Below, one piece after another: positions 33,660 through 46,840 of a DNA stretch of 64,000 bases. A model generated the notes under the pieces. It was given only the letters and a program-made list of their open reading frames with translations, had not been told where the DNA came from and did no database searches. Source of the DNA: Labyrinthula sp. Ha (lineage: Eukaryota; Sar; Bigyra; Labyrinthulida; Labyrinthulaceae); assembly GCA_015227615.1 (NCBI GenBank), contig JAALGZ010000007.1:1922001-1986000 (forward strand). Reading direction: 5' to 3'. Each line of letters opens with the position of its first letter. The first letter of the stretch is position 1. Made by a program: the position numbers and the translations under genes.

Positions 33660-36539
33660 ATGAAATATAATATCTTGCTCTTCCGGAATATCATCAGAAA
33701 AACCCGTATTTTACATTTGAACTGTCGAAACTTCTCACATGATGAGAGAGTGTATAACCTACAAAGGCTAATTGATTCATATCAGTGCCAGGGTCATCTT
33801 GTAGCGAACTTAGACCCCCTTCAAACAGCGAGACAAGTTCCACGACAAGTACCATTTTCCAAGTCAGCGGTTCCAACCTTGCTTCCAATTTTTTACCAGT
33901 TCCAGAGCAAAGATATGGATGACATTTTTTATGTTCCTGATGAAGACTTGCGAACTTATCTTGGTGTTTCGGAAATGAGGCTGCACTCAATTATTTTGCA
34001 CCTCCAACAAATCTACTGCGGAACTTTTGCATTAGAATATAAGCATACACTAAATCATCAAAAGCAAACTTTTCTTCATCAAAATTTTCTCTCGTTGAAG
34101 GCAAGTCCCCCCCCTATTGATAAGGTTGCTTTGCTGCAACTTCTAGTTAAAGGAAAAACGTTTGAGGAATTTTGTGGGAAGAAGTTTTCAGGTGCTAAAA
34201 GGTTCTCTCTTGAGGGATGCGACAGCTTGCTTCCTGGACTGGTCACTCTTCTCCAGATGTGCGAAGATGTGGAGAAAGTTGAAATGGGGATGGCTCATAG
34301 AGGCAGGTTGAATGTTTTGAGAAATGTATTCCAAGTGGGAGTTGGAGCGTTGTTTCCTGAGTTTCAAGCGTATCTCCCAGATGAACTAGATTCAGGATTT
34401 GCGAACTATGCTCCAGATGTAAGATATCATCTAGGAGTTGATAAAATGGTGGCCTTTTCGGAACATGAAATATTGGATTTTAGATATAAGCGAAAAAGTA
34501 AACCAGTAATGGTTTCTTTAGCGTCTAATCCAAGTCATCTAGAAGCAGTCAATGCTGTGGTGTTAGGAAAAGCGAGGTGCTCACAATTTCTTCATACCTA
34601 CGATAATAAGCCAGATGTTCTCCCTGAAGGTCTTGTTGGGAGTAAAGATTATTCTCCCAGCATAGATGGCCAGAGAAACGTGTTACCTATATTATTGCAT
34701 GGAGATGCCTCCTTCTTCCAAGGTACTAATTATGGCTATTCTTATTCTAGGATCTGTTAGAGAAGTATTTGGATTTTCCAAGTTAAGAGACTATACGACT
34801 GGTGGTACCATACATGTGGTCATAAATAACCAAATTGGTTTCACAACAACGCCTAAGGAGGCACATTCTAGCACTCATTGTACAGATGTTGCTAAGACTG
34901 GTGGTTCCCCTGTACTCCATGTGAATGCAGATGATCCAATCGAGGTTTGTGGGGCATTTTCTTTGGCTTATCGATATAGAGAGCAGTTCTTAGATGACAT
35001 TGTTATTAACTTGTGGGGATATAGAAGGCATGGACATAACGAGCAAGATACGCCTGAAGTAACTCAGCCAATTATGTATAGAGCAATTAAGAGACATCTC
35101 CCCGTAGCTGAGTTATTTGCCCGTAAACATAATTTAGTGCAGCAGCACGAAAAGTTCGAGAAAAGTGATATAATGGCATTAACTAAATCTATGCAGAACT
35201 TAGGGCATCAAAAATTTCATTGGCTTACGAAGAATGACTCTATAAACCCAACTCCTACAAAAGAAGTTTCCTTGCAAAGATTGCGTACCCTTGCAAGAAC
35301 CATGTTTACACTCCCCGTGGATGCTTTTGTTTTTCATGATAAAGTTGTTGATATATACAAAGAAAGATTAGCAGCATCCACTGAAGTTGAGGATGCCGAA
35401 AGAACTATTGATTGGGCTACTGCGGAAGCCTTGGCGATAGGCACACTTGTCTCAGATGGACATCATGTGAGGTTGAGTGGACAAGATGTAGAGAGAGGTA
35501 CTTTTGGCCAAAGGCATGCTGTTATTTATGACCAAGAGAAAGAAGTTGATGGAGAAGATGTAATTTACAAGCCATGGACAGCGCTTCAAAATGATGAATC
35601 TGGCATTTGGGAGATCTGCAATAGTCCTCTAAGTGAAGAAGGTGTTCTTGGATTTGAGCTTGGTTACAGTTTGGTTTCTAAAAAAGTGTTAGTGCTATGG
35701 GAAGCACAATTTGGCGACTTCGCAAATGGAGCACAAACTATCATCGACACATTTCTAGCCTGTGGAGAGGAAAAATGGGGAAACCCGAACTCCTTGGTTA
35801 TACTATTACCCCATGGATACGAAGGTCAAGGTCCTGACCACAGCTCAGCTAAAATTGAAAGGTTCCTTCAGCTTACCAATGATCATTTTCCGGAGAGTGT
35901 CTCCGAGGATATACCGAGCCCAGAAGCACAGGTATTACTTCTTATTTTCTTACTGTGTAGTATGAAAATATAAATTTCCTGGTTACCCACCCGTCGACCC
36001 CAGCCCAATATTTTGCTCTACTTCGAGATCGAGCTTATAGCGAGAAGAAAAAAGGTTTGGTGATGTTCACGCCTAAGTGGTTACTACATCACAAGAATTG
36101 TAGATCCTCGTTACTCCAATTAGTTCAAGACCAGTTTCAGCCTGTAATCTTGAACCAATATCCGAAGAGCGATATTCTTATTTTCTGTTCTGGTAAAATT
36201 TACTATAACTTTATCCGCAAAAGGTTAAAGGCGAATATAATCAGGTTAGAGATGCTCTCTCCATTTCCATTCTCACAACTAATTGCAAAGATCAAGCTGC
36301 TGGATCAGAAGCCAACGAAGATTATTTGGATTCAAGAGGAGCCTAAGAACATGGGACCGTTCTCCTTTGTTGAAGGACGAATAAAGTGGTGCTTAACGCA
36401 TACCTTCGGTGATGAAGAAACGGATCTTGTATACTTAGGAAGGGATGCTTCTGCAGCAGCGGCAACCGGGTCCTTTAGAGTTCACAATAGAGAACTTCAG
36501 ACAATTCTGAACAAGCTAAAGGAGTACGTTGACGGCTAG
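33660..36539 (+). CDS. OGDH: 2-oxoglutarate dehydrogenase E1-type protein (OGDH, or the paralogue DHTKD1), three exons
   Basis: Thiamine-diphosphate E1 that decarboxylates 2-oxoglutarate (OGDH) or 2-oxoadipate (DHTKD1) in mitochondria. Exons 33660-34722, 34751-35931 and 35961-36539 give 2,823 nt, 940 residues. Introns are 28 nt (34723-34750, GTACTAAT...TTCTAG) and 29 nt (35932-35960, GTATTAC...GTGTAG). Splicing restores HGDASFFQGSVREVFGF and SPEAQYENINFLVTHPSTPAQ, the family sequence at both junctions. Motifs: GMAHRGRLNVL (209-219), ASNPSHLEA (288-296), LHGDA (346-350), DYTTGGTIHVVINNQIGFTT, GHNEQDTPEVTQPIMY, RLSGQDVERGTFGQRHA, LWEAQFGDFANGAQ, LPHGYEGQGPDHSS, GRDASAAAATG. The N-terminus MKYNILLFRNIIRKTR suits mitochondrial import. 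Length and the NMGPFSFVEGR segment also fit DHTKD1, so the substrate is undecided. Confidence 0.93.
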
Positions 36540-36834
36540 TTTAAACGTGGTTCGTGCAGGGAATGATCTCTATTTAATAAGCATACAGGGAGGCACAGTA
36601 ACTAGAACCACAAAGCAACATATTCTTTGATGCCGTGTGAACCATGGTTTGCTGTTTCTTACTGCAGTAACAACACGTTCATCAGAACTTTGTGTTGGGT
36701 ACATATAAAAACCCAGAATAATTTAAGCAAACAAAAACTGTTATCAAAATTGAGCTTTGTTAGAGTTCTATACATACCAACTTCAAAACTACCACCCTCA
36801 AAAGTTTGCACTTATACCCAGTTTAAAGCCAAAA

Positions 36835-37401
36835 TTACTGGGAGCAAAGCGCACCTGCAGACTGCGCAGCAAACAAAATTTGTGACACGGGGTCACAATG
36901 CTGCGGTACCAAACCTTGCAACGCAAGGTGCATAGTATATTGTTTCATCAGCGCGTTCTCGAACACATCTGGTTTTCCTTTCCATAACCCTGAGATCTCA
37001 TCTTTCATCTCTCTCCAGCGATTAATATCAGGAACGTTTTCAACAACCTAAAAGTAAGAACCATAAAAAACGATGTACCAGCTTCTTCACGCTTGACGAC
37101 TTCTTCTGCTCATGGTATCCAAACAGAGCTTTATACCTAGTAGTCCAAGACCTATATCTTTTTGTTCTTTTACCCTTGCTCTTCATAAAGCACGCCTTGA
37201 AAGGGTCATCACTTCCATCCCTTGTATTTTTCCTCAATTTTTGCAACATGCTGGATTCAACATCTTCTTCGAATGGCTGGCGACCAACTCCGCCGCGCAC
37301 TATCATCAGAAAGGCACAAAAAATGTACAGTGAGCAAGAATTGTTCTTCTGAACGAGTCTTGTGGGTGCTTGATCGCGTTCTTTCTGCTTTTTAACCACA
37401 T
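36835..37401 (-). CDS. Small three-exon protein with an AHLRGG domain shared with the gene at 46841, 168 aa
   Basis: Exons on the minus strand: 37329-37401, 37079-37299 and 36835-37047, joined across introns of 29 nt (37300-37328) and 31 nt (37048-37078), both GTACAT...TAG. The 507-nt product has 168 residues plus stop. Splicing intron 1 gives DSFRRTILAHLRGGVGR, matching DSFKRTVFAHLRGGPGR of the plus-strand gene at 46841-47870. The similarity continues through PFEED.ES..LQ, DGSDDPF, YRSWTTRYKALFGYHE. The second intron lies at the equivalent place and phase in both genes. Exon 3 (VVENVPDINRWREMKDEI...) is unrelated to anything I recognise. The domain is basic and helical, faintly like transposase-type helix-turn-helix domains, but this is weak. 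Function unknown. Convergent with the E1 gene, 295 bp away. Confidence 0.75.
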
Positions 37402-39927
37402 ATGGAAACAGGCTTTCGAAATTACCCTCTCCTCGATTAGTTCCTAAAGAAATTAACCAGAAAATACTGATGAACCTGATTCGAGTTCCTTATAATAAAA
37501 TGTTGAAAAACTTGCATGGATGAAAGCGCTTCATGAGCTACCATATTATTGTAAATCTATTTAAAGTTTGATTACTAAGAGCTAATGTCTTGGCTAGTTT
37601 CCAATTTGCAACCTTCTGCTCTGATGAAGCTTCGTTTGCGATTTTGGATCGAATGTTCGGTGGAGTATTTTAATTTGCGAGAGAACGTACTTCTTAAACG
37701 GTCAAGAAGAAACTTGACCATAGATATTTTGGGCAAGTGTTGGTTAATTACCAGATCAGTTTTGGTGGGTATTTTGATTTGTGAAGGATTATACTCTTGG
37801 GGGGAATACTCTAAGAAATATTGCTTATAGACTTTTGTTTAAACAAAGAAGAGTAAACTTTATTATTCAACTAGATCTTACCAGAACAAAGAGCCCAACA
37901 CTGACAAAAATTGTAAATGATATGCTTAAAGCACATGCTTTTGCTGTTTGTCCTTTCTAGAAAATGCTAGTGGGAGTTCTCTGTGGGAAAAGCGAAAGCA
38001 CAAACACTACTTGTTCAGCTTCTCATGAATTTCCAACTTAATCCAAAAGTTCAAGTGGAAACATTTTGCAGTTACTTACGTAAAAATTCATGTTTTTAAT
38101 TGGATTTACTTTTTTTTTCCATAATTTTGCTAAACAGAATGTTAGAATTGTTTTCGTCGACTTCCTCGCCATTTATCTAGTAAAATTATGTGAAGGCCTC
38201 AGCTACTGGATTTTCCCTTCTAGAAGAGAACAAAATCTCACTCGAGTTCAAGATCACTGTATGGTCGAACCCTTAACTTTTGTGCAATTGAAAAGTTTGC
38301 GGCCTCCTAGTAGTTATGATTAGATTTATACCAAATGTATAATATTGTATGGTGTTTTCCCCCAAGGGCTGAATGGGTCTTTCTGTCTTGAGAGTATCCA
38401 TGACACTTGCAGTCTATTCAGCATATGAGAATAGTTAAAGCAAATTTCTACCTTTTTTTTCACCGACTCTGTAACAGACCTAAGAAAACATCAGACCAAG
38501 AGAAGTATACTAAGTTACAAGGCGATACTAAGCATCATACAATCTAAGTGCTTTAAGTGTTCAAAAGGAGTGTTATTAGCAGGTATCGTTAGATGAGGTA
38601 TGCTTTATTGTTTTCAACAGGAATATTATTAAAGGTTTCTCAAGGCTTGTCTTCTCACATTTTCTCCTAAATCTCAGCATTAGTGTCGCCGAGAAAAATT
38701 ATAATATTTCTTAGCTTAATTTATTGAGACAAAGAATTAAAGGAACTTGAACTGTTGTACTGATTTGAGTAAATTTGACGATAATAACACTTTTTCACTC
38801 ATAGCTAGATTTTCTGTCAGCAACTCTATACTAAGTTAGCCGGTACTTGCTAAGCTTAAGTTTTTCCACCACATTAAAATGAATTCTTCTTTTTTTGCTT
38901 AGATCTTAACTCGTATTACTTTCATACATGCACCGAGCTAATACTCCATTAGCTAAGAATAAGAGTTTATCGGGTTGCCAGATGATGTTACCGTTACCAA
39001 ATCTTATTTCTAAAAATGCTTTTAATGGCCCAACTATATCTGTAGTTTATAGAACAAAGCTTAAATATTTTCACATACCAGTAGGACAGTAGTCTCAGTA
39101 CGGGGCAGACTAATATGTACGAGGAACGACGAAGCTTACATTCTTACACAGCTTCTACATGTTTTATTCTTTAAATTTTGATTTAAACGTCAAAGAATGC
39201 AACAAACTAATTGACAGCCAAGCATGATGCTGAGTCGAATCTCATAACATCTCTTGTATCGGAATGTTGGCAATATTTCTCTTAATTTACACTATTGTTA
39301 TCTGAACGCTACGTTTCTAAAACTCCTACCGCCAACTAAATTTCTTAGCACAATGAAAATGCGCTGAATTAGTATCGTTATTTTGGAACGTTATGAAACA
39401 ACCCTCAAATAATGGTTTTATTATTCAAATTTGAAATCTAGCAAATTAATGCTGGATAAGGGAACCATTTATTTGGTACAGTACCTGATTTTGTAAGAGC
39501 AGCCCATTACATTATCTTGATTTAAATATTTGAGTTGGGTGAAAATTATAAAAACCTAATGTTGTGACTCTTATATGGGGAACTGGCATCCTATTTGCCG
39601 TCCATATATCGATCGCACTCGAAGCCAAGACTTCATATCAAACAGGCTACTTATGTCAATAACTAGACCAAGTTTCAAATGGATGTTTACAATGTATAGG
39701 TAGAGGTGATAGCTGTGATCTAAGAAACTAAATCCGAGGTTATGCAGGAAATTTTATGTCTACAAGAAACGCCATAGCTTAGCTCTATAGACATAAATAC
39801 TCAATTGAGAATTCACTGAATATCTGCCAAAATATGAAAACAAAACATTTTAATGAATCTTAAATCTAATGTAATATTTTTTTGAAGTGAAAAATGTGTT
39901 GAGATACTCAGTTTTGCCGCAGGCCCT

Positions 39928-39944
39928 CAATAATAATAATAATA
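39928..39944. repeat. AAT microsatellite
   Basis: Short run of AAT/TAA triplets (AATAATAATAATAATAG) in non-coding DNA. Confidence 0.7.
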
Positions 39945-41989
39945 GCTCCTGTATGGTCAATGGTTGAAGATAAAACTTCCTCTTTTAGCCGATAGATGAA
40001 GGTAACAGAATACACTTTGCCATATCTCCCCTCTAAGCATCTTACATATTTATTAATTTATTCTAACGATTCCCTTCCACAAAAATGTTTATATTATCTG
40101 TAACTATATTTCTATTGCCTAAATTTGCCAGGGAAAAGCTGCTAGAAACCTACTCCTTTCCTCTTTTATTTTTATTTAAGTGTAGTCATCTGTTCAACTG
40201 TAGAAAGTTACCACTTCAAGGCCCTTGGAAATTTACTTTTAAGTCCGAATAAGCCTTACATAGACTGTGAGATATGTAACACGAAAACCAGGAAGGATAT
40301 GGATCCCCGAGAAATATAATTAAGTTTTTGCAAGATATATGTTAGGTCTTGGTTAGGCTTATATTCACCGCTTGGATTTAAGCAGCATTATCAATATTGA
40401 ACTGATTTTACTTTTGATCCAATACTAATCGCGACATTTCAACCTTCGATTCATCTTAGCTAATTTAAATTCTTCTCTGTTAATGAGATGGAGATCCGTA
40501 ATAAATTGAACTAATTAAGTCAAAAAACATTAAATGCACAGTATCAAGAGCTTCATAAAACCCTTAACGGCAAGAGAATGGAATGTGTTCTAGCTACATG
40601 ATCCATTTGCGAAGGTTTTCAACCGGTGACAATAAAATTATTTTTTTTACTCAGTTGACCCAGAGTCATATGACCTGGCTCACTATTGATAAAGAATTTA
40701 AATAATATAATCAAACAAAGCAGTTAAGAAATTATCAGCGCCAACCAATAAGAAAATTATTGCTTAAAAGTTTTAACTAAGTTACCAACCAGTTCAATCC
40801 AGTCTCGAAATTTATTCAACAGAGCAAAAAAAATGTTGGACGAAATAGGAAAGAAAAATTAAATATATAGGTCCAGCAAAAATAACTCTCTAAAGTGCAA
40901 AACCCAAAGAAGTAACTTGCAAATGTTGACTTTAAGCTTCATTAAATCCTCAAGACAAATTTAACAGTATCAACCCAAATTTAAATTGAAGAATTTCCTA
41001 GAAATTTTGTAGGCTCTTGAATAATACTATACACTTGAGCATAGCCCCTGTATTCTTGTTAAAGTGGTATATTGTTTAAACTCATTCAAGGTTTTGATAA
41101 TATAGAGTTTAAAACTGTTTGTGAAATAACAGAGAATGATTTGAGTACTTTATTTCAATCTTGCAACCATTGTACAATTAAGAAACACAGTACACCTGGA
41201 CCTTTTTTATCCTCTATAGATTTTTCAAGCAAATAGCTTAGATATAAACGATTTTTAGCTGTACCTGGGGTTAAATCTATGTACCTAACCTTCTACGTAA
41301 GTATATGCAACATGGGAAAATAATTGTAATTGGTTGATCGCTGGATCAGAATTAAAAAAGCAAAGATAATATCTCCCCAATTTCAACTGAGCCATCTAGA
41401 TTTATCTAAAGGGAGTAAGACAAAGTAATTGCCGTACCTTCAAACTAAAAACGAATTTTTTTTTGGAGTAAAGAATATGAAGATCACAAAGATTTTAAAA
41501 AGTAAACAGAGCTTGCTGTAAAGTTCTTCTAGTTCTTTGGGTGCTAGAAGACAGGCGCTTAAATCTTAATAAAAAATGGCATCATTTATGATGTTAAGTC
41601 CCTACATCCATTAATCCGAAACTATTCAATTCATCTCAGTTTCAGAGCATTAATATACAGATTTTAGAAATGGATCAGGGCTGTACAGATTAGATACTAT
41701 GGATTGTCAAAATTTTAGGAATGCATTTTATATTCAGGGGCGTGAAAATATCTTTGGAAGCTGCTACTCGTGTCTATTTATCCCATGTTCTTTGCATCTG
41801 GGGTCGCTGCCTCGATTATCCTCGTTAGAGAAACTGGCATGTGGGTATCCTATTTCCGGTGCTACTTACAAGTTCTGACGATTGTCTATATCAACTATAC
41901 GAAGAAATACGATGGCTTAATCTCGGCAAGTGTCACTGGCTCTAGTGAACTGATATTGGTACCCATGTTTCATAGGGTCCGTGTACAAG

Positions 41990-42143
41990 AACATATAGGT
42001 AGGGTTTCTTATCGTATTGTAATTCATGATAGTTAACGTTAATTTCCTATAATTGTACTTAACGTTAATAACGTTAACCAATATTTGGACCTTTATTGTC
42101 AATAGTTAACATTAATCACGATAAGAAACCCTGCATATATATG
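41990..42143. repeat. Foldback (MITE-like) repeat with 15-bp perfect terminal inverted repeats
   Basis: AGGGTTTCTTATCGT at 42001-42015 is exactly the reverse complement of ACGATAAGAAACCCT at 42118-42132. The arms extend imperfectly outward (ACATATAGGT against GCATATATATG) and inward (TAGTTAACGTTAAT near 42029 and TAGTTAACATTAATC near 42103, which are near-palindromes). About 150 bp overall, with no coding capacity. It could be a small non-autonomous DNA transposon or a structured RNA or hairpin element. Confidence 0.65.
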
Positions 42144-42759
42144 AATCCTCCGACAAGCCATAAGTATGATGTTTTCTTACTAGTAGGTTACTGGCATCTC
42201 TATAACAATTCATACAATCGATATGGTATACTAATGTAGTATCGAAACATAATTATAATACTACCGATAAGGTAACGTTAGCGTATATACACCTTTTTAA
42301 GTTACGTGTAAATAACGTTAGGATAGGCTAACGCTGGTACGCTAAGATTTCAAGCTTCTTGAAGACCAAAGAATAAGACGCGTCTAGTCTTCTTTTTATA
42401 TTTCGATTGTTTTATCTCATTTGAACGTATTCCTGAGACAAAATAAATCCATACAAAGGTAAGCTTAGAATAGGATTCAACATGTAAGAAATAAACCATT
42501 CGAATATCCTTGCTTCGTTCCATTTACCAATCAGTTTCTTCATTATATGCAGCAACTTCTTCTAAAATAAAGAAAAAAGTTCCTTAAATTCATAGTTATA
42601 CTGCAGTATCAAAGCAACGAAGGGACTTTGTCTCAACTCAAACTCTGTTTCAGAGCACAACAAATATAACATTAAATAGGTGTTTCGATTTCTAAAAGCT
42701 AGTAAAGAACCAGATAGATTTCGAACAAGTTGAATATGGTTTGTGCTTATTGAAAAATA

Positions 42760-44720
42760 AAAACTTTAAGATAATCTTGTAAATCAATAATTTCCTCAGT
42801 AAAAGTGATTTTCTCAGCGAGTACTTTCTTTCTTACATCAAATAGAATTCTAAGGCAGTCTAAGGAAACTCTTCAAGCACATCATAACCTTATCCTTGCT
42901 TTAAATAAACTTATTTGTACCTTAGGATGTTATTCTTATCTTTCCAAAAACAAAAACAAATACAAATTCAAGTTATAGTTTTGTTCTTTCGGTAACTTAT
43001 ACAATCTAGGGAGTCAGAGTTATTGTGGGCTCTCTGGAAAATGGCTCAAATATATCCAACAGACAAGGCTTAAGTTATTAAGATTTTATATTGTTCAAAG
43101 TAGCTTGCTAATATATCCATTTTACTCTAATCTGTATTTCAGGTGAAATACACAAAATTTTTAATACTCTTTTCTTCCGAAATCTTGAGTGGCACAAAAA
43201 ATTAAACATACTTTTTGAAAGCTCTCTTACGTAAGTCTTGACTCAAATACAACAATTATATGTTAAAAAACTATTTTTAGGTAGGATATAAAAAATCCAC
43301 CAAACCTTGGCAGTTCATTTTGTATGTAATGGAAAATAGCAAGGTATTGTGTTACAGCACTTCTGTGAACCATGAAATTTAGCTAATATATTCAAACTAT
43401 AACAAACACGTAACCATTGCATCTTACATTTTCCTAATTACGGAGTGGTTATAACCTCATTAACAATTTTCCCCAACCAGCAGTATACTGGCCATATACT
43501 CTATGCTACTAACTTAGGTCCTATACAAAGTTAAGAATGTTTTTAGAACTCATTGTAATAGCATCTGATTTGAAACTTATATCGCTGAAATAATTTATTC
43601 AAAGAAAGAAATATGATTACAGAAGATACCTCATATAGTATTTATTAGTTCCTAACGCGAAATCTTCAGCACGCATAATATTTTCATCCACTTGGTGTTC
43701 AGAACTACAAGAGAATAGGAGTCTTGGGTTTTGGGATTATTTGATAAGAATTGACACATTTAGCGCTGAAAATTGTTAATTTAGAAAGCCCTACTCACTG
43801 AGCTTGCTGTTCTCCAAGGAAAACATACATTCGATCGTAGCATCAGGAATAACCACTCTATGAATTATCTTTTTCCTTTCTTATCTTGCAAATTTACTAA
43901 GCCTAATTATACAAATCAGATAGTAACTTTTTTCTACACTATTCTAATATAACGAAATTAGACTTCATTCAGAAAAGTCAAATGTACAAATCGTTACTTC
44001 TCAAATAAGGTATGTCTCAGTTTTGCAATAATCCTATGAAGTTTTATTGCATTCAAAAGCAAAAACTGAAAAGGGGTTCATAGCTTTTAATTTTGTTTTT
44101 GAAGGAACTCTTAATATTTTCAGAGAAAAGCTGATATTGACATAAAATTTTGTTCTTGTAAACTAGAACTCGTGTAAAGACTCCAGAATTACTTACCTGG
44201 GTCTGCAGCAGGCCTTGACAATCAAAAGATCAGATGAATTTAATTCTAAAAGGAAGCACATTTAAGATTTAACGTCTTTTTTATAGACTTCGTAACTAAC
44301 AATCCTATTAACAAAATCTCAGAAATTGAGAGCATGAATACCTTAAGACGTCAAGTATTCCTAAATGAGGTAACTAGGTGTGGGATAGCATTTATTCATA
44401 TTTTTTCAATACGAAATGCACCCATATTTCTTATTGATAGATTCTGATAATTCGTCAACCATTGTTGTAGATTGTTTATAATCAGAATATGGTCGAAATC
44501 ATTTACCAAAAATCAAAATCCAGGTTCTTTCCTTGGTAATAAGAACAAAAATAATTATCAAAACATTATTTATGATTTTATAAAATCTCACACCTAGTAC
44601 CAACTAACCAAATACTATGAACAAAGATTGTTAGCTCCAGGTATGGGCTCCCCAGGTTTTCTCCGAGTTTTGTCCCAGAAAAGTTTAGGAACTTCCGTAT
44701 TAAGCAGTACCATAGGTATT
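42760..44720 (+). repeat. Diverged large repeat, copy 2
   Basis: Direct counterpart of 24190-26700; anchors are given under copy 1. Non-coding in both copies. Confidence 0.5.
44440..44570 (+). repeat. Dispersed repeat, copy 3
   Basis: Contains AATCAGAATATGG, AAAATCAAAATCCAGGTTC and AATAATTATCAAAACATTAT, aligning with about 30246-30345 and with the reverse complement of about 9140-9240. Confidence 0.5.
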
Positions 44721-46840
44721 TAACTTGAGTCCAGTTTAGCTTAGAATAAACCTTAATATAGTCAAGACCAAACTTCTACCTTGCTAAATGGTTTGAACTT
44801 GGACCATAAGATTACCTGTGACCTAATTACAATAGATTGGAATACAGCTCCATCAATTCTTAATTTTTTATGGTTGTTAGTCATGGAAATGGATGCAATG
44901 CTATTTTATATGTCTAAGTTAAACTACATGCCTTTTGCCCTTTATACCTCATCAGACACCTAAAACTTAAGACCCCCTAGTAACACAACTTCTCTAAATA
45001 TTCAAAGGTACTATACCTTCTCGCTTCAAAAGAAAGTCATATTATGTACTTTTCATGTTCTCTTTAAGATTCAGATGTCGTTTCTTGTTTTGAGAATTAA
45101 CTGGCAAGATTCTCCGCAGTTGAAAATTCTACAGTATTATAGCTTACTTTGTCCCTTTCCCAATGTGTATTTTGGCTTCTTCTTCTTCATTTTATCTAGT
45201 TTTGTTGGCCGGGGAACTTGCAGTTTGCATTTTAGGATTAAAGATTTCTCAAAATATAGTGAAATGGCAATAAGCCAATGTTAGTGAAATAACTAATGGG
45301 AAATTATCTATAGAGCCAAATTCACAAATTTCTCTTACGCGTATGCTAACAAATATTCACCTACCGTTAATTTCCATTAAAACACTGTTGATAGCAATTC
45401 CTAGCGTGATATTTCTTTGGGACAAATTTCACAACTTCTACGTTCCCGCCTTTATCCCGGTTTGTTTTAGCCTCGGTATTATTTTTCCGAGACTTATCGG
45501 AAAAAAAGCGAAAGAAAATAACTGCAAGCACAGATTATTAGGTCCACCCTTTCAGTATTTACTCAAAGGTTGGTGTTACCAAAACTCTGGAAGGTTTTAC
45601 CCGGAATATACTTGAACCTTGTACAGTACATGACGCCAAGAAAATCTTCAAGAACGAACGTTTTGCAAACGCTGTTTGACCTGAATCTCACTTTATCCAC
45701 ACGCCCTTAGGTGCAAGGTGATTACCCAAGGTCATTGTTTACAAGCTTTTGTGAGCTTGTACAAACTTACATCCGAACCATGAATGCTTCAGTTATAAGC
45801 ATCCATCTCCAATTTTTAACTTAGAAAGACATACTCATACGGAAAGTGGAGCTTTTACACCATATATTCTTTTATAAATGTTTAAAAAATGAAGCAAAGG
45901 GTTGCAGGTTCCAAGACAAGAAAAAATCACAACCTGTCTTAATTCAAACTGATTTGTTGTCATCATTAGTATTTGATCAGAAAGGGTGTTTTACTAGATA
46001 GTTCATAAATTCTATAGGGGTTGCCAGACTTTTTTAGTGGTTATAAATTAGGTTGGTCTTAACTAGAAAGCCTTCTACAGCATATTCGATCCGCGAAAGA
46101 AGCAGTGCAAATAAAAAACCTCCACCACTGAACTAATGCCCCTCTCATTAAATTCTTTGTCACTACAAGGCAACTGCAATGCAAAATTTCTTTTGCATTT
46201 ACATATGATTGTGTGTAGTATGGTATTTGATTCATTATTGGGTCTAGAACTATGTGATACAAAATTGAAACGAATGTCGTTCTCCACGAAAACTATTTCA
46301 CCAAAGTTTTACAAGCTTTATTTTTTTAATCTAATCACCAAAATTATAATTCAGTGCACATGTAACTGCATTATTACATTATTTCGAACTAACAAATTAA
46401 TCAAAACCTTATTTTCGTAATTCTATCGTTTTATTCTTCAATATACAAAATAGATATTGCCCATATTTTCCGGGCCCTCAGACGTGGCAAATTCAAATTT
46501 CCCAAAATAATAGAATTATGGTATATGCGTTCTTAGGCAATTATTGCCCAGCAAATTTTTAACGGCTCTGCGCTGAAATCTAGTCAGATAAAATTAGAAG
46601 CCAAAAAGTTGTTCAAAAGAAACTCCTTGCAAATAAAGTTGTACGATCCATTCACTAGAACAAAACAAAAACACAAAAGTTTTGGTTATTCAATACTTAA
46701 ATTTCGGAAAAAGGCGGATATTGTTTCTTAACAAGTCGTATTTTCACCAAGCAAAGTTTATTATTAGACCAGTTCCTCCTTAGAAGGCGGTAAGTTGACG
46801 GTATTTTAACGCAGGTATGAAACCAGGGGTACTTTCCTCA

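Larger units (their letters stand above)
37402..46840. other. Long non-coding interval (about 9.4 kb) with repeats
   Basis: No convincing gene on either strand. Contains a foldback repeat (41990-42143), a cluster of AACGTTA motifs (about 42030-42325), copy 2 of the large diverged repeat (42760-44720), a dispersed-repeat copy near 44470-44560, and a short AAT microsatellite near 39928. Several open frames of 60-94 codons are present but look random. Confidence 0.55.

Noticed and set aside
37585-37830. 81-codon frame upstream of the AHLRGG-domain gene
   Set aside because: No motif; opposite strand to the gene and of random character.
45343-45615. 90-codon open frame with hydrophobic stretches
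   Set aside because: Starts within A/T-rich DNA, has no family resemblance and no linked exon across a 28-31 nt intron.
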